Assembly (NCBI GenBank): GCA_011050235.1
Contig: DRGC01000092.1
Location: 1 to 34,097, forward strand
Direction of reading: 5' to 3'
From: Phycisphaerae bacterium
GTDB taxonomy: Bacteria; Planctomycetota; Phycisphaerae; SM23-33
Length of the DNA: 34,097 bases
Shown: positions 1 through 7,284 of the stretch, in pieces
Position numbering within the stretch: position 1 is the first letter of the stretch
How the letters are laid out: each line of letters opens with the position of its first letter
The notes under the pieces: generated by a model
The model's database searches: none
Told to the model about the DNA's origin: nothing
Seen by the model: only the letters and a program-made list of their open reading frames with translations
Translations under genes and position numbers: made by a program

Positions 1-38
1 CCAAGGTTCAACGGCCGGCCCCGCCGCACTGGCGGGTG

Positions 39-1214
39 TCAACTGGTCAGTGGGCCTTGGTCGTTGGTCTGTTCGCTGTCGATCTTGCCGAAGATCATTC
101 GGCCGGCGGAGGTCTGCAGGGCGCTGGTGACGGTGATGTGGACGTCGCGACCGATGTGGTCGCGGCCGCCTTCGGCGACGACCATCGTCCCGTCGTCGAG
201 AAAGCCCACGCCCTGGCCGGGCTCGTCGCCGGCGCGGATGACCTTGATCGTCATGGTCTCGCCGGGCAGGACAACGGGTTTGACGGCGTTGGCGAGGTCG
301 TTGATGTTGATCACGTCCACACCGCGCAGCTCGGCGATCTTGTTGAGGTTGTAGTCGTTGGTGACCACCCGCCCGTTGAGTCGCTTGCCAAGCGCCACCA
401 ACTTGGCGTCGACGGCGATTTCGCCGCCGACATCCTCGCCACTGGCATCCATGATCTGGACGCTGAGCTTGTCATTGCTGCGGAGGCGGCTCAGGATGTC
501 CAGGCCGCGCCGGCCGCGGTTACGTTTGAGCTTGTCGCTCGCGTCGGCGATCGCCTGCAGCTCGTCCAGCACGAACCGCGGGACGATGATGTTCGACTCC
601 AGGATGCGGGTCTCGGCGATGTCGGCGATCCGCCCGTCGATGATGACGGATGTGTCCAGCAGCAGGGGACGGGCGCCCCGCATCTCACGCGAAAACTCAA
701 CATAGGGGATGATGAACCGGAAGCTGTCCCGCGTCTGCAGCACGAACGAGACGCACATGAACACCGCGGCGCTGCCGAGCAGGAGCTTGGCCAACTCGAC
801 GCTCTTGCGGAACCCGCTGGATTGCTGATAGGTCTGCAGGGCGGCTTGGTAGACATTGCGCTGGATCTGGTAGGCCTCGGCCGTCATGCCGGGCTGGCGG
901 AAGGGCTCGGCCCCGGGGTGATCGGTCATGGGCGGAGCGTATAGGTTGACGGTCAGATCGATCAGCAGACCCAGCACAAAGGCGATCACCAGCCCGGCCA
1001 GCAGCCCGAAAAACAATCCGCTGAGCGCCTGGAGGCGTTTGCGGCGCCACCACATGTCGACCAGCACCAAGCCAACCGCCGCGATCGTCGGCAGGAGAAT
1101 ATAGGTGGTGACGAACTCCGTCCCCTCGCTGTAGACATCGGGCTGAAGGGCGAAAGAAAGCGTAATCGCGAGAACCACCAGCAGAAACACCACACGAATG
1201 ACGTGAATGACCAT
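39..1214 (-). CDS. PIN/TRAM domain membrane protein, YacL-like
   Basis: This 391-residue protein has hydrophobic segments near residues 4-23, 37-54, 63-92 and 142-160, then a PIN nuclease domain (about 183-312) and a TRAM domain (about 318-377). The PIN domain opens with [13 protein letters not shown] and keeps the expected acidic residues D187, E218, D269 and D287, so it should bind a metal and cleave RNA or DNA. TRAM is a small nucleic-acid-binding beta domain. The order membrane helices, PIN, TRAM is that of the YacL/PilT N-terminal-like family, a group of membrane-anchored proteins whose substrate is poorly defined. A moderate Shine-Dalgarno (AGGG) precedes the ATG at 1214. The gene is last in a run of minus-strand genes but is separated from the one upstream by about 220 bp, so it is probably transcribed independently. 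The family call is secure; the biological role is not known. Confidence 0.9.
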   Translation of the reverse strand: MVIHVIRVVFLLVVLAITLSFALQPDVYSEGTEFVTTYILLPTIAAVGLVLVDMWWRRKRLQALSGLFFGLLAGLVIAFVLGLLIDLTVNLYAPPMTDHPGAEPFRQPGMTAEAYQIQRNVYQAALQTYQQSSGFRKSVELAKLLLGSAAVFMCVSFVLQTRDSFRFIIPYVEFSREMRGARPLLLDTSVIIDGRIADIAETRILESNIIVPRFVLDELQAIADASDKLKRNRGRRGLDILSRLRSNDKLSVQIMDASGEDVGGEIAVDAKLVALGKRLNGRVVTNDYNLNKIAELRGVDVININDLANAVKPVVLPGETMTIKVIRAGDEPGQGVGFLDDGTMVVAEGGRDHIGRDVHITVTSALQTSAGRMIFGKIDSEQTNDQGPLTS

Positions 1215-1371
1215 GATGTGACCCTAGCTGATTATGATATCGATGACGACTATGATACCCCCATCCTAACGCGCCGCCGGGCAAAGGGGAACGGTGCTTT
1301 TGGCCGGCCCGGGTCGTGGGGCTCGGGGCGTGAGGGGCGAGAAGCACAGTGGCCCCTTCTCAGATGAAGAT

Positions 1372-1416
1372 GGGCGCCGCCCTTGTGCCCCCCCGGGTCA
1401 CAAAGAGACGGCGCCC
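1372..1416 (-). terminator. Candidate hairpin downstream of the GntR/ABC operon
   Basis: An inverted repeat with 8-bp arms (GGGCGCCG at 1372-1379 and CGGCGCCC at 1409-1416) plus a partly paired inner CTTGTG/CACAAAG lies 20 bp past the stop of the last gene of the minus-strand operon. It lacks a U-tract, so it may be a weak or factor-assisted terminator or an RNA-stabilising 3' structure. The rest of 1215-1436 shows no gene. Confidence 0.35.
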
Positions 1417-1436
1417 GTGTGTGCGGTCGGTCGATT

Positions 1437-3017
1437 TCAATCGGCCGGTGGGTCGGGTGTTGTTTCCGTCAGGGCCGGCAGGATCAGACGTTGCCAGATG
1501 TCAGGCTTGTTTCGGTCGAGCCCTCGGATGGCTCTGTTGGCTTCCAGGAAGTCCCGTTCGTCGCCGATGACCGTGGCTGTGAGTTGTTTGTCGACGGTCA
1601 CGATGCGGCGATACGTTCCTTCCTGGGCCAGGATGACGTAGGCGAGTTCATCGCTCATTGTCAGGTTGTCGCCGGGCTGGCTGACGACGACCAGACAAGG
1701 TCCGCTCTGAGCGCTCCTGAAAACCATCCAATTGATGGGCGGACTTGGACTGCCCTTGTAGGTGCGCCATGCCCCGCCGCCGCTCGAGCCGCGAATCGTC
1801 ACGGGAATCGGGGCCTGAGATGCCGTCAGGCTACGAGACAGCGCCCAGGCCATATCGGTCAACTCCGGCGGGGTCTGCGGTCGCTCCGCGACCTTCGCCA
1901 GGGCATCCGCGGCCGAGTCGGCGAAGAAGAACGTCTCGGCTGTCTTCATCGCGGCCAGACGACGCGTGGGCAGGGGGGCGTGCTCGTCGGTCAGGCGGGC
2001 GCGATGGGTCGCCATGGCGGCGTAATCCCAACAGACCACCAGCAGGATCACGACCGGCAGCATGACGAGCGCCCCGACGGCGTAACGCCTAAACAGCCGC
2101 GCCATGAGCAGGGCGGCCAGGATGACCAGTGGAAAGGCCAGTCCCATCCTGCCGATCAGCACGAAGGCGGGGGGGAGACCCCCGCCGTAGTCAAGGTCCA
2201 GCAGCGTCAGGCCCGACCAGGGGATCAGAGTGATCTCTCGGTCTGACGCACGATCCAGCAGCTCCGTCGCCGCCGCGGGCCGAAGCGGATCCTCCGCATC
2301 AACCAGGTGGATCCAGACCAATAGATAGGGGCCAATCTTCTCGCCGGCCGATGGTACAACCGACAGCAGCGACGACCACGATGTCTCCCGGGCGTAAGTG
2401 CCCATTCTTCGAACGTTGCCTTGGGAAAGCATCCCGCTGCCGGACTGGTACCCTCCGCGATGACTCTCCCATTTCAGGTCGTAGTTCCCCCTCAATACGG
2501 GCGCACCCGAACGTTCGCGGGTGTCGATCTCCACGTGGTTAATGCCAATGCTAAGCGTCCCACGGCAGGCGGGAGCGTTGATCTCCTTCTCGATCGACGG
2601 CGTCTTGGGCCAAGTGATCTCGAACTGCTCGACGTGCGTGATCTTGGGCGTGAGATTCGAGGCGTCGACGGTCATCACGTGAAAGAGCAGCCTGGCGCTT
2701 TGGGGCGTGTGTTCGCCGTTGGCCCATTCGGGGTGGGCGGCCACGATGTCCTCGAACGATTTCGTCGGCAGTTGAATCGTCGGCGTTTGGGCGTCGAAAG
2801 AGTCGTAGGCTGTGCGGATGTCCCACCAACTGGCAACGCTCAAGGTCGCCAGAATCACGACACCAACGCCGGCGGCGACAAAGCGGACGACCCTCCGTGT
2901 CTTCAGCCCGCGCGGAGATGGAGCTCGCACCACGGGCGGGCCCGATCGGCCCCTTGCGACCACAACGGCGGCGATAACCACCACGACCAGAAGAATCACT
3001 ACAGACACAGGCATCAT
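1437..3017 (-). CDS. Four-helix membrane protein of unknown family, downstream tandem paralog
   Basis: This 526-residue protein has helices at about 3-21, 43-64, 284-307 and 313-335. The loop between helices 1 and 2 is basic (RGLKTRRVVR), as is the turn between helices 3 and 4 (RLFRRY). By the positive-inside rule, the 66-283 domain and the C-terminal domain (336-526) should face outward. It is a close paralog of the gene directly upstream (3079-4659), with about nine in ten residues identical except in a block at 150-230 where only about half match. The start ATG at 3017 has AGGAG nine bases upstream, and the paralog's ribosome binding site is nearly identical, so the duplication included the leader. 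It is the last gene of the GntR-ABC operon. I recognise no family. The context suggests a membrane partner of the ABC module, perhaps a sensor or substrate-binding part; that role is inference. Confidence 0.8.
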   Translation of the reverse strand: MMPVSVVILLVVVVIAAVVVARGRSGPPVVRAPSPRGLKTRRVVRFVAAGVGVVILATLSVASWWDIRTAYDSFDAQTPTIQLPTKSFEDIVAAHPEWANGEHTPQSARLLFHVMTVDASNLTPKITHVEQFEITWPKTPSIEKEINAPACRGTLSIGINHVEIDTRERSGAPVLRGNYDLKWESHRGGYQSGSGMLSQGNVRRMGTYARETSWSSLLSVVPSAGEKIGPYLLVWIHLVDAEDPLRPAAATELLDRASDREITLIPWSGLTLLDLDYGGGLPPAFVLIGRMGLAFPLVILAALLMARLFRRYAVGALVMLPVVILLVVCWDYAAMATHRARLTDEHAPLPTRRLAAMKTAETFFFADSAADALAKVAERPQTPPELTDMAWALSRSLTASQAPIPVTIRGSSGGGAWRTYKGSPSPPINWMVFRSAQSGPCLVVVSQPGDNLTMSDELAYVILAQEGTYRRIVTVDKQLTATVIGDERDFLEANRAIRGLDRNKPDIWQRLILPALTETTPDPPAD

Positions 3018-3078
3018 ATCCGTGCTCCTGAACTTCGTATCAACTCAGAAAGCATTTCAGAACCCGTGGCATGGCCAT

Positions 3079-4659
3079 CTAAAAATCGGCCGGTGGGTCG
3101 GGTGTTTTTTCGTTCAGGGCCGGCAGGACCAGGCGTTGCCAGATGTCAGGCTGGTCCCGGTGGTGCCCTCGGATGGTTCTTTCGGCTTCCAGGAAGTCCC
3201 GTTCGTCGCCGATGACCGTGGCTACGAGTCGCTTGTCGACGGTCACGATGCGGCGATACGTTCCTTCCTGGGCCAGGATGACGTAGGCGAGTTCATCGCT
3301 GATTGTCAGCCTATCCCCGGGCTGGCTGACGACGACCAGACAAGGTCCGCTCTGAGCGCTCCTGAAAACCGTCCAATTGATGGGCCGACTTGGACCGCCC
3401 TTGTAGCTGCGGAATGCCCCGCCGCCGCTCAAGCCGCGGATCGTCACCGGGATCGGGGCCTGAGATGCCGCCAGGCAACGAGACAGCGCCCAGGCCATAT
3501 CGGTCAACTCCGGCGGGGTCTGCGGTCGCTCCGCGACCTCCGCCAGCGCGCCCGCGGCCGAGTCGGCGAAGAAGAACGTCTCGGCCGTCTTCATCGCCGC
3601 CAGGCGACGCGTGGGCAGGGGGGCGTGCTCATCCGTCAGGCGGGCGCGATGGGTCGCCATGGCGGCGTAATCCCAACAGACCACCAGCAGCATCACCACC
3701 GGCAGCATGACCATCGCCCCGACGGCGTAACGCCTAAACAGCCGCGCCATGAGCAGGGCGGCCAGGATGACCAGCGGGAACGCCAGTCCCATCCTGCCGA
3801 TCAGCACGAAGGCGGGGGGGAGACCCCCGCCGTAGTCGAGCTCCAGCGGCGTCAGGCCCGACCAGGGAATCAGAGTGATGCTTTCGCTCTGCGCACGATC
3901 CAGCAACTCCGTCGCCGCCGCGGGCCGAAGCGGATCATCCGCATCAACCAGGTGGACCCAGACCAATAGATAGGGGTCTACCCTTTGGCGGGCCGAAGGC
4001 ACAACCGACAGCATCGACGACCACGATGTCGCCGGGTCGAAAATGCCTATCCTTTGGACGCCGCCTTGGGACAGCGGCCCGCCGGTGGAGCTGTATCCTC
4101 CGCCATTACGTTCCCATTCCATGTCGTACCCGCCCCTCAATGCGGGCGCATCCGGGAGATCATCCTGTATGTCAATCCACACGTGGTCAATGCCAATGCG
4201 GAGCGTCACACGGCAGCCAGGAGCGTTGATCTCCTTCTCGATCGACGGCGTCTTGGGCCAAGTGATGTCGAACTGCTCGGCGTGTGTGATTTGGGGCGTG
4301 AGCTTCGAGGGGTCGATGACCATCACGTGAAAGAGGAGCCTGGCGCTTTGGGGCGTGTGGGTGCCGTCGGCCCATTCGGGGTGGGCGGCCACGATATCCT
4401 CAAACGATTTCGTCGGTAGTTGAATGGTCGGCGTTTTGGCGTCGAAGGAATCGTAGGTTGTGCGGATGTCCCACCAGCTCGCGACACTCAAGGCCGCCAG
4501 GATCGCCACACCAACGCCGGCGGCGACGAGGCGGACGACCTTCCGTGTCTTCAGTCCGCGCGGAGATGGAGCTCGCGCCACGGGTGGGCCCGATCGGCTC
4601 TTTGCGACGACAACGGCGGCGATAACCACCACGACCAGAAGAACCGCTGTGTAACCCAT
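3079..4659 (-). CDS. Four-helix membrane protein of unknown family, upstream tandem paralog
   Basis: The protein is 526 residues and shares length, topology and most of its sequence with the copy at 1437-3017. Helices lie at about 2-19, 41-62, 282-305 and 311-333. The predicted outward domain contains conserved phrases shared by both copies, such as IQLPTKSFEDIVAAHPEW and the TSWSS..LSVVPSA segment. Only 61 bp separate it from the downstream copy and 27 bp from the membrane protein upstream, so all are probably co-transcribed. AGGAG lies nine bases before the ATG at 4659. The region of residues 150-230 differs strongly from the other copy and carries a one-residue length change, while both sides are nearly identical. 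No known domain is recognised. The protein has no Walker motifs, so it is not itself an ATPase. Confidence 0.8.
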   Translation of the reverse strand: MGYTAVLLVVVVIAAVVVAKSRSGPPVARAPSPRGLKTRKVVRLVAAGVGVAILAALSVASWWDIRTTYDSFDAKTPTIQLPTKSFEDIVAAHPEWADGTHTPQSARLLFHVMVIDPSKLTPQITHAEQFDITWPKTPSIEKEINAPGCRVTLRIGIDHVWIDIQDDLPDAPALRGGYDMEWERNGGGYSSTGGPLSQGGVQRIGIFDPATSWSSMLSVVPSARQRVDPYLLVWVHLVDADDPLRPAAATELLDRAQSESITLIPWSGLTPLELDYGGGLPPAFVLIGRMGLAFPLVILAALLMARLFRRYAVGAMVMLPVVMLLVVCWDYAAMATHRARLTDEHAPLPTRRLAAMKTAETFFFADSAAGALAEVAERPQTPPELTDMAWALSRCLAASQAPIPVTIRGLSGGGAFRSYKGGPSRPINWTVFRSAQSGPCLVVVSQPGDRLTISDELAYVILAQEGTYRRIVTVDKRLVATVIGDERDFLEAERTIRGHHRDQPDIWQRLVLPALNEKTPDPPADF

Positions 4660-4686
4660 ATCCGCGCTCCTGAACTTCGTACCAAC

Positions 4687-5619
4687 CTAGTCCGACTTCG
4701 GGGTCGTTGATGGCTGCGTTCGGACAACGCTCTTTGGGTCCGACTCTGGCATAGCGTGTCCCGCTGCTTCCGTCGCCATTTCATTCACGTGTGGGCTAAC
4801 GCTTCTGGTGGAGCCCGCGCTCAATCTGACCCATGCCATAATCACGACGAGCAGCAGCACCACGATGATCAGCACCATCCACCAGTGAAGCCAGCCCGTC
4901 ACCTGGCGGGCGACGGCCTCCTTCCGTGCGTAGGCGACATCGGCCAAGGCAACGGTTCCGGCCGTAACGACGGCCAGCAGGATCAGAACAAGCTTTGCGC
5001 TGAGCTGCTCCCAACCCCAAAGCCACTCCTCAGCCCAAAAGCCCAGCAAAACCATCGCCCCCACAGCCAACGGCGAGGCGAACATCAACAGGTCCCGGAC
5101 GTTCCGCGACTTCGACATCGACGTCAGGCCGAACGCCATCCCATAGGTCGCAAGGGGGCAGGCGACGGCCAGGAAGTAGACCTTCCGATGGCTGGCCGGC
5201 CAGGGGCCGAAGGATTTGGTGAAGCCCGACTCGACCAGCACGCCCCAGATGGCCTGCGGCACGTTCCACGCGATCGCCGCCGCGCTGATGGTCGTCAGGG
5301 CCAGCACAAACGCTCCGCCCGCCAGCAGCCGCACGCGAAAGATAGGTCGGCGTACGGGCGGCAGCGAAAGGGCGAACTCCTGGATCTCGGCCTGCACCTC
5401 GGCGCTGCCCAGCCGGGCCCCGAGGACCATCCCAAAGAAGACCCCAAAGCCCAGCACCCATCCTGGATGGTTCCACACGGGCATCAGCCATCCCAGCACC
5501 AGCAGGGCCGTGGCCGCCCACAGCACCAGCGACCCCAGCCGCAGCCACGGCGCCGCCAGGAAAGGGCGGAACTTCTGACGCCACGTTGCGGCGTGTGCAG
5601 TTAGCGCGGGTTGGTTCAT
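4687..5619 (-). CDS. ABC-type permease-like membrane protein
   Basis: This 310-residue protein has about seven hydrophobic segments (near residues 25-47, 53-70, 99-120, 146-168, 177-200, 208-228 and 242-266) and a polar C-terminal tail ending TQPSTTPKSD. It carries no ATPase motif. The ATG overlaps the TGA of the upstream ABC ATPase gene in ATGA, and AAGGAG precedes it, so the two are translationally coupled. In YtrA-type GntR operons the ATPase is usually followed by such a permease, which makes this the likely membrane half of the transporter. Sequence alone does not place it in a named permease family. The substrate is unknown; related systems handle peptides, antimicrobial compounds or envelope-stress signals, but nothing here decides between them. 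Confidence 0.75.
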   Translation of the reverse strand: MNQPALTAHAATWRQKFRPFLAAPWLRLGSLVLWAATALLVLGWLMPVWNHPGWVLGFGVFFGMVLGARLGSAEVQAEIQEFALSLPPVRRPIFRVRLLAGGAFVLALTTISAAAIAWNVPQAIWGVLVESGFTKSFGPWPASHRKVYFLAVACPLATYGMAFGLTSMSKSRNVRDLLMFASPLAVGAMVLLGFWAEEWLWGWEQLSAKLVLILLAVVTAGTVALADVAYARKEAVARQVTGWLHWWMVLIIVVLLLVVIMAWVRLSAGSTRSVSPHVNEMATEAAGHAMPESDPKSVVRTQPSTTPKSD

Positions 5620-6539
5620 ACCTGGTTCTCCTTGAGTTGCGAGCTTTCCGCCGGGCCGAACAAGGCGACGAAGACCTCTTCCAGGCCGAGGGGAAAGACG
5701 TTCAGGCGAAGGTCCGAGCGGCCCTGGAGGCCGTCGAGTTGTGTTTCGCTATCGATGTTGACGATCGCGGTGACGACCGGGCCTTCGGTGGTGGTCCGTA
5801 TCGCGCCGGGGATCGTGAACCCCTCGGGCGCGCTGCCGCCGTCGAAGACGACCTGCACGCGTTTGGTGCGGCTGCGGAGATCGTCCAGCGACGCCTGGGT
5901 GACAATCTTGCCGCGATCCATGATGCCGACAAGCTCGGCGATGCGCTCCAGGTCGCTGATGATGTGCGTGCTGAACAGCACCGTGCACTCGCCGTCGCCG
6001 GTCAGCAGGTCGACGATCTCGTCGATCAACTGTCGCCGGGCGATCGGGTCCATGCCGGCGGCGGGCTCATCCAGCAGGACCACCTCCGGCCGGGCCGCGA
6101 AGGCCAGCAGGACGGCCGCCTTTCGCTGCTCGCCGCCGGACATCAGGCCGGTCGGCCTAGCCTGGTCGAGCTCGAACCGCTTGAGCAGCCGCCCGGCGTA
6201 GGCGGCGTCCCATCGCGGGTAGAGATGCCGCAGGAACTCGCAGATCTCCGCCAGCGACAGCCATCGCGGCAGGCGCAGCTCCTGCGAGACATACGTCATC
6301 CGGGCGCGATGCAGGTGGTCGGCGGTCCACATGTCTTGCCCCAGCAGCTCGGCCCGCCCGCCGGTGGGCCTCAGCAGGCCCATCAGCATGCGGATCAGTG
6401 TGGTCTTGCCGGCCCCGTTTCGGCCGATCAGGCCATAGACGGACCCGCGCGGAATCTGCACGTCCAGCCCGTCGACCGCCCGGACGCCGCCGGGGAAGAC
6501 CTTCGTCAGGTTGTGGGTTTCAATCGCTGGTTCGTTCAC
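5616..6539 (-). CDS. ABC transporter ATP-binding protein
   Basis: This is a 307-residue ABC ATPase with a complete set of motifs. The Walker A GRNGAGKTT is at 39-47, the Q-loop glutamine at about 86, the signature MSGGEQRK at 133-140, Walker B VVLLDEP at 153-159 with catalytic E158, and the H-loop histidine at about 192 in FSTHIISD. Residues after about 225 form a C-terminal extension typical of drug/lantibiotic-type exporters (CcmA/NatA-like). Translation starts at GTG 6539, and the codon overlaps the TGA of the upstream GntR gene as GTGA. The next gene overlaps its stop by four bases. The signature starts MSGG rather than LSGG, a tolerated variant. It should energise transport with the membrane protein at 4687-5619. 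Confidence 0.92.
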   Translation of the reverse strand: MNEPAIETHNLTKVFPGGVRAVDGLDVQIPRGSVYGLIGRNGAGKTTLIRMLMGLLRPTGGRAELLGQDMWTADHLHRARMTYVSQELRLPRWLSLAEICEFLRHLYPRWDAAYAGRLLKRFELDQARPTGLMSGGEQRKAAVLLAFAARPEVVLLDEPAAGMDPIARRQLIDEIVDLLTGDGECTVLFSTHIISDLERIAELVGIMDRGKIVTQASLDDLRSRTKRVQVVFDGGSAPEGFTIPGAIRTTTEGPVVTAIVNIDSETQLDGLQGRSDLRLNVFPLGLEEVFVALFGPAESSQLKENQV

Positions 6540-6919
6540 GGTTCGAATCGCTCCAATTCATCGGCCAGGATCTTCAGGACCGCCTTGGGGTCGGCCCGCA
6601 TCTGCCCGGCCTCGACGGCCAACTGTCTGGCCAGCCGTCGCAGGATCTGTTTCTTCTGCTTCTCGGACATCCGTTGTGTGGTCTGGGCCACGAAAGCTCC
6701 GCTGCCGTGCCTCATTTCGATCGCTCCCTCGTGCTGCAGCTCGGTGTAGGCCTTGACGACGGTCGTCGGGTTGACCGATAGCCGCTTGGCCATCTCCCGA
6801 ATCGACGGCAGCTTGGCCCCGGGCTTCAGCGCACCGGCGGCGATGTAGTACCGGATCTGGTCCATCATCTGCCGGTACACGGGCACGCCGGAATGCGGGT
6901 CGATCTGCAAATGGAGCAT
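6536..6919 (-). CDS. GntR-family repressor, YtrA subfamily
   Basis: This short regulator of 127 residues has a winged helix-turn-helix at about 12-78. It contains the GntR signature AGALKPGAKLPSIREMAKRL followed by SVNPTTVVKAYTELQ and the wing residues RHGSGAFV. The C-terminal part is only about 45 residues, which is the YtrA type and not the large FadR or HutC effector domains. YtrA-type regulators commonly head operons for ABC transporters and repress their own operon, which is the arrangement here. The ATG at 6919 has little Shine-Dalgarno complementarity. The stop overlaps the GTG start of the ATPase. A consensus-like promoter overlapped by a 24-bp inverted repeat lies 23-55 bp upstream, which fits autoregulation. 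Confidence 0.9.
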   Translation of the reverse strand: MLHLQIDPHSGVPVYRQMMDQIRYYIAAGALKPGAKLPSIREMAKRLSVNPTTVVKAYTELQHEGAIEMRHGSGAFVAQTTQRMSEKQKKQILRRLARQLAVEAGQMRADPKAVLKILADELERFEP

Positions 6920-6941
6920 AGGCGTTCAATTCAAGTCTACG

Positions 6942-6965
6942 ACTGTATGATAACAGTCATACAGT
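6942..6965. promoter_or_regulatory. Probable GntR operator (24-bp inverted repeat)
   Basis: Perfect 9-bp arms ACTGTATGA (6942-6950) and TCATACAGT (6957-6965) flank the 6-bp spacer TAACAG. A second, nested inverted repeat GACTGT (6941-6946) / ACAGTC (6953-6958) overlaps the same site. The site covers the spacer and -10 box of the operon promoter, so bound repressor would exclude RNA polymerase. YtrA-type GntR proteins bind this kind of symmetric site next to their own gene. The assignment is inferred from position and symmetry. Confidence 0.8.
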
Positions 6966-6974
6966 GCGAGTCAA
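6947..6974 (-). promoter_or_regulatory. Promoter of the GntR/ABC operon
   Basis: On the minus strand a -35 box TTGACT (6974-6969) and a -10 box TATCAT (6952-6947) are separated by 16 bp. The start codon of the GntR gene follows about 27 bp after the -10 box. Its overlap with the 24-bp palindrome suggests repression by the first gene product. Confidence 0.75.
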
Positions 6975-7012
6975 GGGCGCATCGAAGTTTTTTTTCGCCT
7001 CGCCGATGGGGA

Positions 7013-7142
7013 CGACAGGGATTTGGGCCGTCGCTGCGCGACGGCTTGGCAGTTGGGGCATGGCCCAACTGCATTCCACTCAGGACGGATCCAAATACAA
7101 GACAGGCCAGCCCTTTTGGGCCGGCCTATCTTGTATCGGGGC
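7013..7142 (-). repeat. Structured 130-bp repeat, copy A
   Basis: This segment is about 80 percent identical by eye to 8516-8642 and in the same orientation. It contains three consecutive hairpins: 7027-7045 (8-bp stem), 7049-7072 (9-bp stem) and 7096-7135 (a long imperfect stem with outer arms TACAAGA/TCTTGTA). Hairpins 2 and 3 are joined by the conserved stretch 7073-7096, which includes GGATCCAAAT. The segment ends with TCGGGGC at 7136-7142, which equals the discriminator base and six acceptor bases of tRNA-Pro in the other copy; no tRNA follows here. The -35 box of the GntR operon lies 38 bp away. Confidence 0.8.
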
Positions 7143-7148
7143 AACTGT

Positions 7149-7256
7149 CCGGACCATGAACCGAGCGAGGCCGTCCAGCCCTACGACACAACGTTCCTGC
7201 ACCCGCTTGAGCCTTACATCCTTCGCATCAGCAAAATGATGGGCCAGTTGGGCTGA
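7149..7256 (+). pseudogene. Possible 3' remnant of a lost coding sequence
   Basis: Downstream of repeat copy A, one plus-strand frame reads a protein-like tail containing EAVQPYDTTFLHPLEPYILR and ending KMMGQLG before TGA at 7254-7256. It has no start of its own: the open frame runs back into the repeat, where it clearly is not coding. It looks like the C-terminal end of a gene whose front was lost or replaced by the repeat. I do not recognise the family. It could also be a chance open frame. Confidence 0.3.
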
Positions 7257-7284
7257 ATCTCTAACCAGAGCAATCCCAGAGCGC

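Noticed and set aside
1-38. Inverted ends CCAAGG (1-6) and CCTTGG (55-60) near the window start
   Set aside because: Six-base arms 48 bases apart are expected by chance, and the right arm lies inside the PIN/TRAM gene.
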